Source: a virus. From it: a stretch of 41,279 nucleotides of DNA. Shown here in pieces: positions 31,581 through 40,111 of the stretch (positions are counted from its first letter, which is position 1; the number at the start of each line of letters is the position of its first letter). Where the stretch lies: positions 1 to 41,279 of IMG/VR virus record IMGVR_UViG_3300038450_000038, one strand, 5' to 3'. The position numbers and the translations under genes are program-made. The notes below the pieces were generated by a model. The model was given only the letters and a program-made list of their open reading frames with translations, was not told the DNA's origin and made no database searches.

Positions 31581-32849
31581 ATGGGCAATGATACTATAGA
31601 CTACGGATATAATCCTCTTAATTACCTACAGACCATGATGCCCCAACCGGGCCCTCAGGGTGGGACTGCACCTGCTAATATCCCTCCCAGTGTAGCTCCA
31701 TCCCCTTCTACTCCCTCACAGCCAGGTGGACAGTTTGATTTTAGTGGCATGCTCGATCAGTATCGGCAAATGGCCCAACGAGCATACCCAACGAATCAAA
31801 TGTTTGGGAATACTCAATTTGGTCAAAACCATCCACGTCTTGCTGGAGCAATCAACAATGCATTCATGGCTGCAGCTATGACGAAGCCAGGAATGACTAT
31901 TGGGGAGAATATCTCCAATGTTGCTGGTGGTGTTTTAGGTGCTCGTCAAGCACAACGCGAGCAATTACTAAGACAACAGATGTTACCCTATCAGATGATT
32001 GCTCCACAGATGGAAATGCAGAAGACGAGTGCTGAGATTGCCAATCTCCTAAGCGAACCAGCTTGGAGACATTCTATTCAGAACAGAGAATTGACCCAGT
32101 CTGAATGGTACGCTCGCAGAGTCCAACAGCCCAACTCCGAAGAACAGAGAATGGGCCTCGCTGCTTCTATGGCCGGGATCACAAATTGGGATGGCGACTA
32201 CAGAAAGCTATCTCCAGACCAAGCTCAGGCTATGGGTAAGGCTTTAGATCAGCTTACTGAGCGCCAAGCGAATGCTATGGCTGGTGGTGGCCTAACTCCT
32301 GGACATATTGTTCAGATGCAAATGAGTGATGATCCAAAGATTAAGGCTCAGGGAGATCAAGCAGCTAAACTATATACAGGTATGATGGGTCAGGTTGCTG
32401 GTACTCGTACTGGTGCTGAACAAGCTGCTCCACATCCACAAGCAGACATGGATAAGTTCATTGATACTGAGAAGGCTAACTATCGTAATCTACTTCCTCC
32501 CAAGCAATCAGAGGAAGAGTTTAGTAAGCTCGGTATGAACCAGTTTCGTAATGCTGCGGATATTCACAAAGACTACCTAGACCAAGTTGAATCTGTATAT
32601 GATGCTAAGGTAACTCTGATGGATAAGTCCTTCGCTCAGTGGCAAGCTAGCACTGCACCACAGCAAAGAATCGGATTCCGAGAGTATCTAGATAATCGTG
32701 AGAAATATCCTCCGGCTGCTGTAGCTGGTGCTAAATCTCAGAAGCAAGGACCCACTACAGGTGGGCCACAGTCTTTCTCGACGTTCATGGCCGGTCGCAA
32801 TAAAAAGAACAATCCGCCAGCATTAGTCGCTCCTACACCGGGGTCCTAA
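31581..32849 (+). CDS. Internal virion-type protein (422 aa)
   Basis: A Pro-rich disordered start (to about residue 50, ending SQPGGQF) leads to an Ala/Met-rich helical part (RLAGAINNAFMAAAMTKPGM, GGVLGARQAQREQLLRQQM) and further Gln-rich helices, a style seen in podoviral ejection proteins. No enzymatic motif is seen. The stop overlaps the start of the 1976-residue gene as TAATG. An inverted copy of the dispersed motif lies near its 3' end. Confidence 0.6.
   Translation: MGNDTIDYGYNPLNYLQTMMPQPGPQGGTAPANIPPSVAPSPSTPSQPGGQFDFSGMLDQYRQMAQRAYPTNQMFGNTQFGQNHPRLAGAINNAFMAAAMTKPGMTIGENISNVAGGVLGARQAQREQLLRQQMLPYQMIAPQMEMQKTSAEIANLLSEPAWRHSIQNRELTQSEWYARRVQQPNSEEQRMGLAASMAGITNWDGDYRKLSPDQAQAMGKALDQLTERQANAMAGGGLTPGHIVQMQMSDDPKIKAQGDQAAKLYTGMMGQVAGTRTGAEQAAPHPQADMDKFIDTEKANYRNLLPPKQSEEEFSKLGMNQFRNAADIHKDYLDQVESVYDAKVTLMDKSFAQWQASTAPQQRIGFREYLDNREKYPPAAVAGAKSQKQGPTTGGPQSFSTFMAGRNKKNNPPALVAPTPGS
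32746..32764 (-). repeat. Dispersed motif copy, minus strand
   Basis: On the minus strand it reads CCACCTGTAGTGGGTCCTT, inside the 3' end of the 422-residue gene. It faces away from the plus-strand copy at 33062-33080. CCCAC/GTGGG also makes a five-base inverted repeat here. Confidence 0.7.
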
Positions 32850-35800
32850 TGACTCAACAGCAGCAACATGATTATACGCAAGACAAGGACTTCCTAGCTG
32901 CAAAGCCAGAAGATCAACGGGCATACTTGCTCGCTAATGATCCTGACTTTGCCAAGGCTGGTGCTTCAGATCAGGAAGTGTACCTTGCTCACTTGAGAGG
33001 GCAAGCTCTCTCTCAAGCTCCTGCACATCAAATCTTAGCTGCACCATCTACTTCAATAGCCCCACCTAAAGTGGGTCCTGGTATTTCGCAAGGGCCTACA
33101 ATGGGTGCGGCTCCTTCACCTTCAATCTATGACCGATTGACTGCTACTGTTGCAGATTCAGCGGTCGGTCGAGCCCTTCAATCTCAACTACCCTCAGTGT
33201 CTAAAGCCCTTGGACTTGAGCCAAGGGAAACTGTCTATTCTCCTTCTTATCAGCAACATGCCGAACAGCTTATAGCTCCTGAACAATTCCTGTCTCCAAG
33301 CGAACAGCGGAAGCACCCTATGATCACTGGCACACTTCAGATGGCTGGTGGGCTATCTACGCCTGAGAACATGCTCCTAATGTTAGGATTGCCGCAATCA
33401 AAGCTCATTAGTTGGGGCTTCACTGCTTCTATAGCTCATGGGGTATTGCAACAATCTCCACAGTTTATGGCAGCTTGGAAAGCAAATGACATTCCCGAAT
33501 GTCAACGTATTGCTACCCAGATGCTCGAAGGAGCATGGATGGCAAAGCTTTCAGCCCAACATGCCATAACTGGTGGCCCTAAGCTTTCGTCATACGAAGA
33601 GTTTATCAAGAGCGCCCCATCTGGTGAACGTGCTGCCTATGAAGCTGCGGTTAACTATGCTGGTGCTCAAGGTGTCGGTGGGCCTGATGTTGGATGGCTC
33701 CAATCGAGAACTCGCATAGATCAAGGCACTCGTAATGTTTCAGCAGAACGGGCTGACTCATTTTCTAAGGCACCGCCTGTTGAAGCTAGGTCCGCTGCTG
33801 TAATCGAGCGACCTGAAGCTAAGGAAGCTCCCGTTCCAGCACCACCGTCCCAGAGTGTCTCTGCCGTTCCAATCCCAGAAGTCATAGCTCCACCGCGTCC
33901 GAGAGTTTCCCGAGTTGAAACAGCGGCTCTACCAGAAGCTCTGCGTCCTGGTGCGGCTTTAACACCTAAAGATGTAGTCGAGGCAGGTGGTGGTGAGTAT
34001 CTTGGTAATAGTGATGGATATGTGTGGTTCAACTCCCCAAAGACTCGTAGCACATATCTACTTCCTGAAAAGGATATAACGCCAGAAGGTGTGAAGGCTC
34101 ATATTGCTGAGAAGGATGCAGCGTTTGTCAAAACGCCGGAAGCTGTTCAAGCTCCTGAACCTATTCCAACTCCTGAAGCTAAAGCTCTACCTGAGCCTAT
34201 TCAGGATAGTATAACGTCCCTCGCTGAGACTCGTGCGAAGTTCGCTGCTCCTGTTATTGATGTCGAAAAAGCCAAAGCAGAAATTGCTGCTGACTTTGGT
34301 AAGCTTAGTAGCACTGAGCTTTTTGACATGCGTAACCAGCTTGCTGATGTGGCGGATAAGACTGGTAAACAAGCAGATTTTATTAGGCAAGCAATTGATA
34401 TAGCCCAACGGGGTGCCGACCAACGTAGATTGATGGTTGAAGAGAAGGCTGTTGGCTATACCAAGGAAGGCTTTCAAATTGACCCTGAGACTGATAAGAT
34501 TATTCCAGTAGAACGGCATGCAGATGTTCGCGTTCTTGGTCGAAGTTTGCGATCTGTAGCAGTTGGTCAAGTGCCAAGAGTTACGCCAGACATGTTAGAT
34601 TATAGTCATACTAAAGTCCCTGGTATGGATGATACTGCTAGGATTGCCTTCTTAGAGAAAATGAAGCAGAACGTCGTCGAAAGATACAACAAGCTTCGTG
34701 ATGATATTACCATTGCTGGAGATACAGGGGCAGATTGGGAGACTTCTGGTATAAATAGTCGGATAAATGAACTGGAAAGGGATGCTAGAGCAATCGGCAA
34801 ATTCCCCTCAGACATTACACATGGTCGCCGACCACTTCAGCCTGTTGTTAATCCTGATGGCACAGTTCGTGAAATGGCTCCATATGAGGACATGAACCTT
34901 AAGCGTGCCTCTCAAATAATGGGCCGTAAGGTTCATACTATCCCCACTAACGAAGAGTTAGAAGCAAGAGCCAATGAACTGAATCAGCGAGCCAAACTCC
35001 ATCAGTCACTCGTAGATACAATTGATGACATCATCGCCCGTCGTGGCAACAAGGAACGTGGGGCTGTTGGAGTAAAAAATGTTCAATTCCCATCAGCCAT
35101 TCCAGTTGAAGAACAAGACTTCTCTAGCGGACATATATTTGAACGTGCAGCCGCTCTTGGACTGGAGCCTAAAAAGGTAACGTTTGACAGCCCACCCGGA
35201 CAAGATGGCTGGCTCTCAGCTGATGGGAAAGTATATATTGGCAGTGGACACGGCCAGAGCCACAATGCAATTGCTGCTGCTCTACTGCCTGAAACTGACA
35301 AACTTGGCAGCGCCATGCGTGCCATGCTAGATAATGGATGGCTCCGTGTTGTTAGTCCTACTGCATTTGAAGCTTGGAAACTTGATCCTAAGACTATAAG
35401 TACGATTGAGAATGCAAGTTGGTGGTATGGTTCCAACGGTCATGCGATGGTAATTGACACTCGTGGACCTGATCGTATGCATTCTCTTATGCTTGATGCT
35501 GGATGGGAAAATCTTTCACAGGAGATTGCTAAGCAAAGGAACTTCCTAAAGATTCCTGAAGAGGCCGGTGTCGCTCGTGGCATAGAGATAATGGGTGGAA
35601 TGGGCCTTGGTGGGGTTGCTGGAGTTGCTGCTGGTGGGGCGCTTGGCGGCGCTCCTGGTGCTGTTATTGGAGGAACAGTTGGAGCGTTCCTTGGTGCGGT
35701 ATCGCCAGCCCTGATGCATCTTAAGCCAGTCCGTGAAGCCTTTGGTAAGATAACACCGCTTCTTAACATGCATGATATAAGTCTCAAAAGCTGGCTTGAA

Positions 35801-38779
35801 GGTCCTAAGCAGGAACCTGCTATCAATCCTGATATGCGGGAGATTCAAGCTAAGCAACAGCGCAGTATGGCCGGACCAGACTTTGATTTTACCAAGCGGC
35901 TTGTTCAACTTCCTGGAGAGATACAGCGCAAGCTGATTGATAGGTTCGTCTTTGTTAATGACCATCCTGGACCACTCAACAACCTTATCCTGCGCCTAAT
36001 CAAAGCCCCAGGTCAAGCCTTCCGAGACTTGCGTGGTAACCTAAGCGTTGATGATAGCCCTTATGTTACTATCCGTAGCGCTCTTGGCCTCAGTGGTGGT
36101 GCTCAAGCCATGCATAACCTTGGCTATAGTAAAATCATTGAGGAAGCTCAGAAGGGTGGCATAGCTAATTATCTCTATGAGTATCTAAATCTTAAGGGTG
36201 GATTTGAACGAACCTATGATATCCTAAACGAGCGGTTAGGCCGTGCCAAATCTGATATACAGGATATAAACACCAAGCTTCAGGACCCCAATCTGAGTAT
36301 TCGTCAGAAGGTTGCTTTAGAAGATGATCTTGCTGAGGCTAAAGCTGTGCAAGAGCATATGGAGTATCGTATTGGCTCTGGTGAAGCCACACCTATGGGC
36401 TTCACTCCTGAGAAGACTCAGAGAGCTTTGGGGGATATGCAAGCCATTATCTCGCCTGAAAAATTTAAGGCTGTTACTGATCTTGCCAATCGGGTATTCG
36501 ATCAGAACAGAACGATTCTGGATATGATCCATCAGAATGGTCTGATTGGAGATGATGAGTACCAAACTTATATAGCTCGTGGTAATGAATACATCCCCAT
36601 GACGCGCATCATGGATGATATGAGCGCGAACACTCTGAGATTCCAAGGAAAGGAATCTCCATACTACCTGCGGCAACAGAATGTTATCAAGGCTCTGGAA
36701 GGTAGCGAGCGAGTTCCCAAGAATCCTATTCAGGCATCAGCCGATGCCAATGGTGAAGCTATCCGTGAAGTTGTTCGCAACAACGTCATCGGAGACTTCC
36801 TCAAGCTGGCCCATGACGATCCAAAGGGTGTTGGTTCCTACTTTACGCCTGTCTCCGCAGACTACAAAGCCAAGGCAGGTGAAGCTCTAGTTGGACACTA
36901 TGAGAATGGAGTTGTAAAGACCTATTCTGTTCCAGATTGGTTAGGTCAAACACTTCAGAACGCATCTCCTATTACGAATGATTTAATGGGTGGAGTAGTG
37001 GCAAGATGGACGGCACAAGTTCTCCGTAAGGGAGCGACTGCTGGTAATCTTGCTTATACTTCGATGCGTGCAATACGAGATACGATGGGCGCTGCAATTC
37101 TCTCAGAAGGTGGTATTCGAAAGGAAACACCTTTAAAGGACATTCAACAACTCGGTACTCTGTGGGCCAAGAATCTATATGAGTCTTTATCAAAAGGTCC
37201 AGCATGGCAAGAGTATATGAAGTCTGGTGGCGCATTTGGTGTTCTCCAACGGAATATTACACCCGATCACTTCATCAGCTTGGACAACCTTGGTTGGACT
37301 GGTAAGCTTGCTAAGGGACGGATGATAGATACTGTCTCTGATTTCAACGCAGCAATGGAAGATGCCATCAAGATGACACACTTCCAGCGGCTACGTGAGA
37401 TGGGATATAGTGTTAAGGCCGCTCAGTGGGAGATGCGTAGATATGGTGGAGCACCTGACTATTCTCGTGCTGGTGAGTTAGGTCCTGTAGCTAACTTGCT
37501 ATTCATGTTCTTCAACGCCAAGTTGCAGGATACAACTCGTGTATTTGCCAAATTTGCTGAGAATCCTGCTCGTATGTCCGTGTTCCTTGGTGGCTTAACA
37601 GCAATGGCTATGACTTTAGCCGAACATAACATTCAGCAGAAGGATGAGAATGGCAAGCCGCTAATGCCTCGTGTCTCTGTTGGAGATCGAGAGCGCAACT
37701 TCTGCTTCCTGACTGGCCAAACCTACCAGTCTTCATCGGGCGCGACACTCCCCATCTACTATAAGATTCCCAAGCCTGATGTTGTCAGAATCTTAGTCAA
37801 TCCTATAGAGAACACTCTTAACAAGCTTGGTGGAAGAGAGACTCGTTCAGGTGAACAGCTTGCTCTAGATGAAATCTCTGGTATGATTCCTGGACAGTTT
37901 GCTTTGAAAGAAGGTCACCTTGGAAAGACTGCTCTACAGGGCGCTGCGTCAGCTTTGAATCCTGCACTTCGTATTCCTGCTGAACAGTTTATGAACTATC
38001 AGTTCGCCGGGACTGGTGGGCCTATCGTCCCTGAACGCGAACAAGGAATTGATCCAAGATATCAGTATGGTATTGGAACCAGTGCAGTTGCTAGGACTAT
38101 GGGAGAAGGTGGACTTCCTGGTGCGGGTGCTGGTGCGGCTATGGGAGGGGCTATGGGTGGGATGTATTATGGTGTGCCGGGTGCTTTGGTTGCAGGTGGA
38201 ATCGGAGCTGCTGTTGGCGCTGCTGGTCTATCTCCACGTAGAATAGATGCCTTCATGCGGGGTACAACGGCTGGTGCGGGTGAGATTGCTACTACTGCTC
38301 TTGATCCCTTTATGGGCCAACGAACTAAGGAAGTTCAAGGTCCTGAAGCTTGGAGACAGCAGCCGGGTATAGGGCCAATCATCTCCCGATTCGTTTCCTC
38401 ACCAATGGATCAGCAAGAGCATGATCTACAGGATAGATTCTACAACAACATTGATAAGGTAACTCCAGCTTATAAGACATTCAAGGACTTAGAGAAGCGC
38501 GATCCTGATGAAGCTGGTAGATATCTAGCCGCAAATAGGGATAGTATTCAGAAGGGTTCACTGGCAGTTAAGATGCAGGAAAAGTTAGCTTACATCAATT
38601 CTATGCAGCGACAGCTTGAACAGAATCCTCAAGTCTCGCCACAGGACCGACAGAAGTATCTCAAGAACATGCACGATGCCAAACTTAACATTCTTCAGGC
38701 GTTCGTCGGGATTCTTGAACCAACTCCAAGCGGCAATGTGAATACTGGCTGGAGCCCAATGGGGACGACGGCTAAGTAG
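32849..38779 (+). CDS. Very large internal virion / polyvalent-type protein (1976 aa)
   Basis: It starts with a small helical repeat (FLAAKPEDQRAYLLANDPDF) and a long Pro/Ala-rich linker (about 270-350), then helical and mixed domains. Glycine-zipper membrane-active stretches occur at about 907-955 (GGMGLGGVAGVAAGG..) and 1751-1793. A block near 1387-1417 (VLRKGATAGNLAYTSMRAIRD) resembles the LPD38 domain of phage polyvalent proteins. This fits a DNA-ejection protein that crosses the envelope. No RNA-polymerase, protease or lysozyme motif could be seen. Exact domain borders are uncertain. Confidence 0.7.
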   Translation: MTQQQQHDYTQDKDFLAAKPEDQRAYLLANDPDFAKAGASDQEVYLAHLRGQALSQAPAHQILAAPSTSIAPPKVGPGISQGPTMGAAPSPSIYDRLTATVADSAVGRALQSQLPSVSKALGLEPRETVYSPSYQQHAEQLIAPEQFLSPSEQRKHPMITGTLQMAGGLSTPENMLLMLGLPQSKLISWGFTASIAHGVLQQSPQFMAAWKANDIPECQRIATQMLEGAWMAKLSAQHAITGGPKLSSYEEFIKSAPSGERAAYEAAVNYAGAQGVGGPDVGWLQSRTRIDQGTRNVSAERADSFSKAPPVEARSAAVIERPEAKEAPVPAPPSQSVSAVPIPEVIAPPRPRVSRVETAALPEALRPGAALTPKDVVEAGGGEYLGNSDGYVWFNSPKTRSTYLLPEKDITPEGVKAHIAEKDAAFVKTPEAVQAPEPIPTPEAKALPEPIQDSITSLAETRAKFAAPVIDVEKAKAEIAADFGKLSSTELFDMRNQLADVADKTGKQADFIRQAIDIAQRGADQRRLMVEEKAVGYTKEGFQIDPETDKIIPVERHADVRVLGRSLRSVAVGQVPRVTPDMLDYSHTKVPGMDDTARIAFLEKMKQNVVERYNKLRDDITIAGDTGADWETSGINSRINELERDARAIGKFPSDITHGRRPLQPVVNPDGTVREMAPYEDMNLKRASQIMGRKVHTIPTNEELEARANELNQRAKLHQSLVDTIDDIIARRGNKERGAVGVKNVQFPSAIPVEEQDFSSGHIFERAAALGLEPKKVTFDSPPGQDGWLSADGKVYIGSGHGQSHNAIAAALLPETDKLGSAMRAMLDNGWLRVVSPTAFEAWKLDPKTISTIENASWWYGSNGHAMVIDTRGPDRMHSLMLDAGWENLSQEIAKQRNFLKIPEEAGVARGIEIMGGMGLGGVAGVAAGGALGGAPGAVIGGTVGAFLGAVSPALMHLKPVREAFGKITPLLNMHDISLKSWLEGPKQEPAINPDMREIQAKQQRSMAGPDFDFTKRLVQLPGEIQRKLIDRFVFVNDHPGPLNNLILRLIKAPGQAFRDLRGNLSVDDSPYVTIRSALGLSGGAQAMHNLGYSKIIEEAQKGGIANYLYEYLNLKGGFERTYDILNERLGRAKSDIQDINTKLQDPNLSIRQKVALEDDLAEAKAVQEHMEYRIGSGEATPMGFTPEKTQRALGDMQAIISPEKFKAVTDLANRVFDQNRTILDMIHQNGLIGDDEYQTYIARGNEYIPMTRIMDDMSANTLRFQGKESPYYLRQQNVIKALEGSERVPKNPIQASADANGEAIREVVRNNVIGDFLKLAHDDPKGVGSYFTPVSADYKAKAGEALVGHYENGVVKTYSVPDWLGQTLQNASPITNDLMGGVVARWTAQVLRKGATAGNLAYTSMRAIRDTMGAAILSEGGIRKETPLKDIQQLGTLWAKNLYESLSKGPAWQEYMKSGGAFGVLQRNITPDHFISLDNLGWTGKLAKGRMIDTVSDFNAAMEDAIKMTHFQRLREMGYSVKAAQWEMRRYGGAPDYSRAGELGPVANLLFMFFNAKLQDTTRVFAKFAENPARMSVFLGGLTAMAMTLAEHNIQQKDENGKPLMPRVSVGDRERNFCFLTGQTYQSSSGATLPIYYKIPKPDVVRILVNPIENTLNKLGGRETRSGEQLALDEISGMIPGQFALKEGHLGKTALQGAASALNPALRIPAEQFMNYQFAGTGGPIVPEREQGIDPRYQYGIGTSAVARTMGEGGLPGAGAGAAMGGAMGGMYYGVPGALVAGGIGAAVGAAGLSPRRIDAFMRGTTAGAGEIATTALDPFMGQRTKEVQGPEAWRQQPGIGPIISRFVSSPMDQQEHDLQDRFYNNIDKVTPAYKTFKDLEKRDPDEAGRYLAANRDSIQKGSLAVKMQEKLAYINSMQRQLEQNPQVSPQDRQKYLKNMHDAKLNILQAFVGILEPTPSGNVNTGWSPMGTTAK
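33062..33080 (+). repeat. Dispersed motif copy 4
   Basis: CCACCTAAAGTGGGTCCTG lies near the start of the 1976-residue gene, within codons for PPKVGPG. It is 316 bp (centre to centre) from the minus-strand copy at 32746-32764. Confidence 0.7.
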
Positions 38780-38868
38780 CTTATCTATATCTATAGAAAA
38801 GTAGATAGCACAAGCCAATAAATTGAATGACTACAGCTATACAGGCGCATACAGTACGAATAGTCTCT

Positions 38869-39102
38869 TTAGTTTTGCTGGACACTTGGTTCCACCTGTA
38901 ATGGGTCCTGAGCTTGTGATTCTAATTTCTTAAGTATAGCTGCACGCTTGGCTTCACGCCATTTCATTTGCTGTTCGTGGCGCTCTCTATGCATACGCCA
39001 GACTTCCCTTTCATAGAATCGAATTTTTTCTCCCTGCCAAACAATCCAAATAAGCAAGATGATTTCTACAATAAAGAGAGTAGTATCTAATAGAGAACTC
39101 AT
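38869..39102 (-). CDS. Membrane-anchored charged-helix protein (77 aa)
   Basis: The start is the ATG at 39100-39102 with TAGGTG upstream. A hydrophobic helix (about residues 7-22, TLFIVEIILLIWIVW) precedes a long charged helix rich in Arg, Glu and Gln (EREVWRMHRERHEQQMKWREAKR..). This resembles an i-spanin or a small membrane-associated regulator. Motif copies lie at both ends of the gene: one inside its 3' end and one directly upstream of its start. Confidence 0.6.
   Translation of the reverse strand: MSSLLDTTLFIVEIILLIWIVWQGEKIRFYEREVWRMHRERHEQQMKWREAKRAAILKKLESQAQDPLQVEPSVQQN
38892..38910 (+). repeat. Dispersed motif copy 5
   Basis: CCACCTGTAATGGGTCCTG lies within the 3' end of the leftward 77-residue gene and points toward the copy at 39112-39130. 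Confidence 0.7.
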
Positions 39103-39111
39103 ATAAACACC

Positions 39112-39130
39112 TAGGACCCTCTAGAGGTGG
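39112..39130 (-). repeat. Dispersed motif copy in a 37-bp divergent gap
   Basis: On the minus strand it reads CCACCTCTAGAGGGTCCTA. It occupies about half of the short space between the start codons of the leftward gene (39102) and the rightward gene (39140), where an operator or promoter would be expected. Confidence 0.75.
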
Positions 39131-39139
39131 TATCATACA

Positions 39140-39778
39140 GTGACGACAATCCGTTTTCCAATACGGCCTTGGCTCGGGAAATACGAAGCCACACTTCTAC
39201 GTCTTTATGGTAGCCGGACATTTTATATGAACGATTTCTACCTTGAGAAATTTTTCTCACACTTCCCAAACACAGTTGGCTTGGAAGAATTTACTATAGC
39301 TGATATTACTGACTATCGAGCATGGCGTGAATCAGATGGAGCCAAAACCCAGGCCGTCGCCAATGAGATTTCGGCTCTCAACCGATTCTGGAAATGGTTA
39401 ATCGAGAAGAACAAACTCCATCTATCCAATCCCACCATTAAGATCAAATCCTCCACCAGCGCCCGGTACGAGCGGCAATTCAAGCTGGAGGACTTCCGGC
39501 GGTTGCTGGACGCTTGCTCGGACAAAATGGTTCGTGAGCATCTGGTTGATCTTGCTGGTGGTTATGATAGGTCGAACGAGTTTGGAACGTACCAGCTTGG
39601 TGTGGCTATACACAACGCTGGCGTATTGGCGGACATGCCGTGGCTTAACCTTGTGACACTGCGTAGTGCTATAAAACAATCTCTCTGGCGGGATATTATT
39701 AAGCGGGAGTACCAGAAGCTCCGTGACTCCCTTACGCCAGAACCCCAACCTGCGAGCGACACTCTCGCTAACATCTAA
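39140..39778 (+). CDS. Tyrosine-recombinase core-binding (SAM-like) domain protein without catalytic domain (212 aa)
   Basis: GTG at 39140 has AGGTGG upstream. Residues about 1-125 (IADITDYRAWRESDGAKTQAVANEISALNRFWKWLIEKNKL..NPTIKIK) match the N-terminal DNA-binding domain of phage integrases, ending at the usual border FKLEDFRRLLDAC. The catalytic part that should follow (Arg..His-x-x-Arg..Tyr) is absent; instead there is a short unrelated helical tail. It may bind DNA as a regulator, be a truncated integrase, or act with a partner. Its last 357 bases overlap the RlpA-like gene on the opposite strand. Confidence 0.7.
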   Translation: MTTIRFPIRPWLGKYEATLLRLYGSRTFYMNDFYLEKFFSHFPNTVGLEEFTIADITDYRAWRESDGAKTQAVANEISALNRFWKWLIEKNKLHLSNPTIKIKSSTSARYERQFKLEDFRRLLDACSDKMVREHLVDLAGGYDRSNEFGTYQLGVAIHNAGVLADMPWLNLVTLRSAIKQSLWRDIIKREYQKLRDSLTPEPQPASDTLANI

Positions 39779-40111
39779 GTCCCTCCCGCATACATACGGA
39801 CCCCTATCATACACTGTAGCAGTTAACATCTTATTGGTAGTTGGGTTTAGTATCTCCAGCTTAGTCCCAAATGGCAAAGTCTTGCTAGCGGCAATTGGCA
39901 AATCTGGATTGTAGATTTTCCCATTTGCCATTGGCTTGCCTCTAAAAGCTTCTCCATACCAACTACTTGTCAGCAGAAGGGGTACACGAACTGCCGGAGC
40001 TATCATCACATTCAAAGGGACTTCCCGCTGTGACGATATAGCCTCCATGCCCGTCTGGTTCCAAGTCAGTATGAATGAGCATATCATCAAGAGCTTCAAA
40101 AATTTCCTCAT
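39422..40111 (-). CDS. RlpA-like double-psi beta-barrel protein with signal peptide (229 aa)
   Basis: RlpA proteins cleave peptidoglycan strands lacking stem peptides. The start is set at the ATG 40109-40111, MRKFLKLLMICSFILTW, since it gives a signal peptide and has GAGG upstream. The barrel shows SSWYGEAFRGKPMANG (49-64) and YDRGPYVCGRDLDVS (101-115). The domain ends near residue 137; the remaining 90 residues lie antisense to the recombinase-like gene and look unstructured. A role in lysis or DNA entry is likely. There is no lipobox cysteine. Confidence 0.75.
   Translation of the reverse strand: MRKFLKLLMICSFILTWNQTGMEAISSQREVPLNVMIAPAVRVPLLLTSSWYGEAFRGKPMANGKIYNPDLPIAASKTLPFGTKLEILNPTTNKMLTATVYDRGPYVCGRDLDVSESVARRLGFWRKGVTELLVLPLNNIPPERLFYSTTQCHKVKPRHVRQYASVVYSHTKLVRSKLVRPIITTSKINQMLTNHFVRASVQQPPEVLQLELPLVPGAGGGFDLNGGIG

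Noticed and set aside
32849-38779. Virion RNA polymerase as in phage N4
   Set aside because: The protein is too short and none of the single-subunit RNA polymerase motifs could be seen.
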